Shown here piece by piece: positions 62,430-64,000 of a stretch of DNA of 64,000 bases (position 1 is the first letter of the stretch; each line of letters starts with the position of its first letter). This DNA is from Prorocentrum cordatum (Eukaryota > Sar > Dinophyceae > Prorocentrales > Prorocentraceae), in contig CAUYUJ010020727.1 in NCBI GenBank assembly GCA_963575745.1, forward strand, positions 587,501 through 651,500. The letters run 5' to 3'. The position numbers and the translations under genes were made by a program. The notes under the pieces are model-generated. The model was not told the DNA's origin. It did not search any database and saw nothing but the letters and a program-made list of their open reading frames with translations.

Positions 62430-64000
62430 GAGGGCTTCGCAGCGCTGGGCCGGCTTCGGAGGCGCTGCCGTCGTGAGGGTCGCGAGCTCCCCGAGAAAAC
62501 CTGCCATGGCGGCCTGATCATGGGAGGACTGAACGCTCCCGACTGGGCGTGCGAGTCCCACATGCGGCTGCTCGCCCACGCCGGCAGCTTCCCTCCAGAA
62601 CGGCGGGTGCTGAACCGCCACCTCGCCCCCGAGGGGTCGGCCTGGGAGGGCGTCGTGCTGGACGACCACTTCGGCCTGGCGGTCGACGCTCCAGGCTCGC
62701 GGGAAGCTCGGCGAGCTATCGAGGAGTCTTTCGCCCGTGCGCGCGAGGGCTATGCCAAGGCTGGCCTCAGGGTCAGCGCGGGCAAGGAGGTGAAGGACGC
62801 GGCGGAGGCGACGGTCATCGGGGCAGAGCTCCTGGGCCACGACCGGCTCGTCGGCGCCTCGCGCGCCCGCAGGCTGGCGCTGGCCTGGGTGGGCCTGTCC
62901 ATGGCCCGAGGCCGACGCTCCATTACGCTCGGGCTGCAGAGGTTCCTTGGCATGGGGCTTTTTACCGCGCTGTTCCGGCGGCCGACCCAGTCGCTCCTCC
63001 ACTACTGCTACAAGGAGGTCGACGTCGGCCGTGACCCGCACGAGGTGTTCGACTTGAGCAGCGCGACCTGCAACGAGTGCGCCCTGTTCGCGGTTCTCCT
63101 CCCGCTGATGGCCACCGACCTCTCCGCAGGCTGGGGGCCCCACGTTCTGGCCTCGGACGCCTCGCACCTGGCCGGGGCGTCCGTCAAGACGCCTGCCTCA
63201 GCGCCCACCGCCAGAGCTTTTTGGCGTCAACGCGAGCAGCGAGGCGCCCGTACGTGCCTCTACCCCTCAGGCTGGGCTGCCCTTGCCAACCCCGAGGACG
63301 GCGCCGTCCTGCAAGACCTGGAGGAGGATGCCGCCCCTCCCCCTGGCGCCGTCGACCCGACGGCCTCGCTGATCGAGTACTTCGACGTGCTGGAGCTCTG
63401 CTGCGGGGAGGAGGCCCGTCTCATGGGCAACCTCGCGGACCGGGGCCTGCGTGCGGGCCCGAGGATAGACATCAAGTGCCACAAATACTGGGACCTGGTC
63501 GACTCACGCTTGGCGGAGTGGGTAGTATGGCTGATCTGGCAGAGGCGCGTCAAGATGACTATATCACAGGTTCCATGCACCAGCTTCTCCATCGCGAGGC
63601 ACCCGAGGCTCAGGTCCAGGGCGCGGCCCTGGGGTTTCGACCCATCTTCGACTCCGACGCGTCTGGGGAACGTCTTCTTCAGGGTGGGCATGCTGGCGCT
63701 GTTCGCCCACCTTCTCTCGGGCCACGGCACCGGCTTGCACGAGCACCCCCTGACGGCCTACTCCTGGCACGCGCGCATCGTCGAGTTCCTGCTGACGCAC
63801 GAGGCCGTAGAGCGCTTCGACCTCTCGATGTGCCAGTTCGGTGCGCCCTGGAAGAAGGACACGAGCCTCCTGGTCGTGCGGGGCTCCTGGCTGGCGCCTA
63901 TGGCGAGGCGCTGTCGCGGAGGGCACAAGCACACGGTCTTAGAGGGCGGCCTGACTCCCAAAGCCGCGCTCTACCCGCACGGCTTCTGCGACGAGCTGTC
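62430..64000 (+). CDS. RT C-terminal half, RNase H-like segment and methyltransferase-like domain (runs off the window)
   Basis: Phase 0, no stop for 523 codons, no end in the window; ATG at 62520. It reads TCHGGLIMGGLNAPDWACES (motif B) and EGVVLDDHFGLAVD (motif C; Asp-Asp codons 62661-62666). The thumb/connection is IGAELLGHDRLVGASRARRL, and HVLASDASHLAGASV (near 63150) is an RNase H-like Asp block. From about 63385 VLELCCGEEARLMGNLADRG resembles SAM-binding motif I; GPRIDIKCHKYWDLVDSRLA and EWVVWLIWQRRVKM follow, then SQVPCTSFSIARHPRLRSRA with a Pro-Cys pair (Cys near 63572) where C5-MTases have motif IV. LGNVFFRVGMLALFAHLLSG, EHPLTAYSW and QFGAPWKKDTSLLVVRG complete the block. RT and RNase H roles are likely; methylase activity is an inference from two motifs. 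Confidence 0.7.

Larger units (their letters stand above)
59277..64000 (+). mobile_element. second retroelement type with RT, RNase H-like and methyltransferase-like parts (cut by window end)
   Basis: Four coding segments follow one another on the plus strand: phase 0 to 59885, phase 2 to 61267, phase 1 to about 62427, phase 0 from 62430 to the window end. They carry an RNase H1-N-like domain, a gag-like protein, an RT N-terminal part, and an RT C-terminal part with RNase H-like and methyltransferase-like domains. Frames are long and almost free of stops, so decay is slight compared with the element at 2-9.8 kb. The words match a dinoflagellate-specific protein family I know. Termini are not visible. 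Confidence 0.75.

Overview
The window looks like nuclear DNA of a dinoflagellate. The basis is established knowledge of dinoflagellate retroelement proteins (a tyrosine-recombinase retrotransposon with a cytosine-methyltransferase domain, a copia-type gag, an APE-type LINE), very high GC in the coding-like blocks, and a great density of simple and satellite repeats between them. The genus cannot be fixed; a free-living species with a large repeat-rich genome, such as Prorocentrum, is an inference only. No spliced-leader relic, rRNA, tRNA or CRISPR array was recognised. Many open frames have no ATG start, and most long open frames are shadows of other frames or of triplet repeats.

Layout. 1-2.08 kb: AT, TGGTGCAA and about 60-bp repeats. 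2.08-9.77 kb: a decayed but structurally complete tyrosine-recombinase retrotransposon, in the order A1 repeat, gag, reverse transcriptase, C5-cytosine DNA methyltransferase, RNase H, tyrosine recombinase, then B1-A2-B2 split direct repeats. 9.8-15.2 kb: minisatellites, a three-copy dispersed repeat joined each time to CTC tracts, one unidentified ORF and a strong inverted repeat. 15.3-18.2 kb: a GTC-triplet array and GAT/GAG tracts. 18.2-26.5 kb: a mosaic of a roughly 1.4-kb composite satellite (three tandem units plus a diverged one) and two copies of an inverted-repeat-bounded element filled with a 12-bp satellite. 26.5-27.7 kb: a GATC-rich satellite. 27.8-34.6 kb: gag-like coiled-coil ORF, a 5'-truncated LINE, a copia-type gag-protease region and an unplaced ORF. 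34.8-37.3 kb: 42-bp, 72-bp and 12-bp minisatellites. 39.1-44.8 kb: a head-to-head pair of composite-satellite pieces, GAT/GAG tracts, hairpins and tetranucleotide tracts. 44.8-49.4 kb: a nearly full-length but frameshifted LINE. 49.5-59.2 kb: dispersed repeats, one plausible small RS/Trp-rich host gene, a broken tandem CxxC protein and a 365-bp tandem repeat. 59.3-64.0 kb: a second retroelement type with an RNase H1-N-like ORF, a gag-like ORF, an RT, an RNase H-like segment and a different methyltransferase-like domain in an open frame that leaves the window.

How the parts relate. The window holds two distinct reverse-transcriptase modules, each joined to a DNA-methyltransferase-like domain: one decayed, one still largely open. 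C5 methyltransferases in dinoflagellate (Symbiodinium) retrotransposons are published, so the first is a new example of a known theme with a readable split-direct-repeat structure. The second domain is much less clearly a methyltransferase and deserves the most attention. The rest of the window is layered satellite DNA in which the same modules recur in a fixed order, suggesting spread as units rather than independent slippage.
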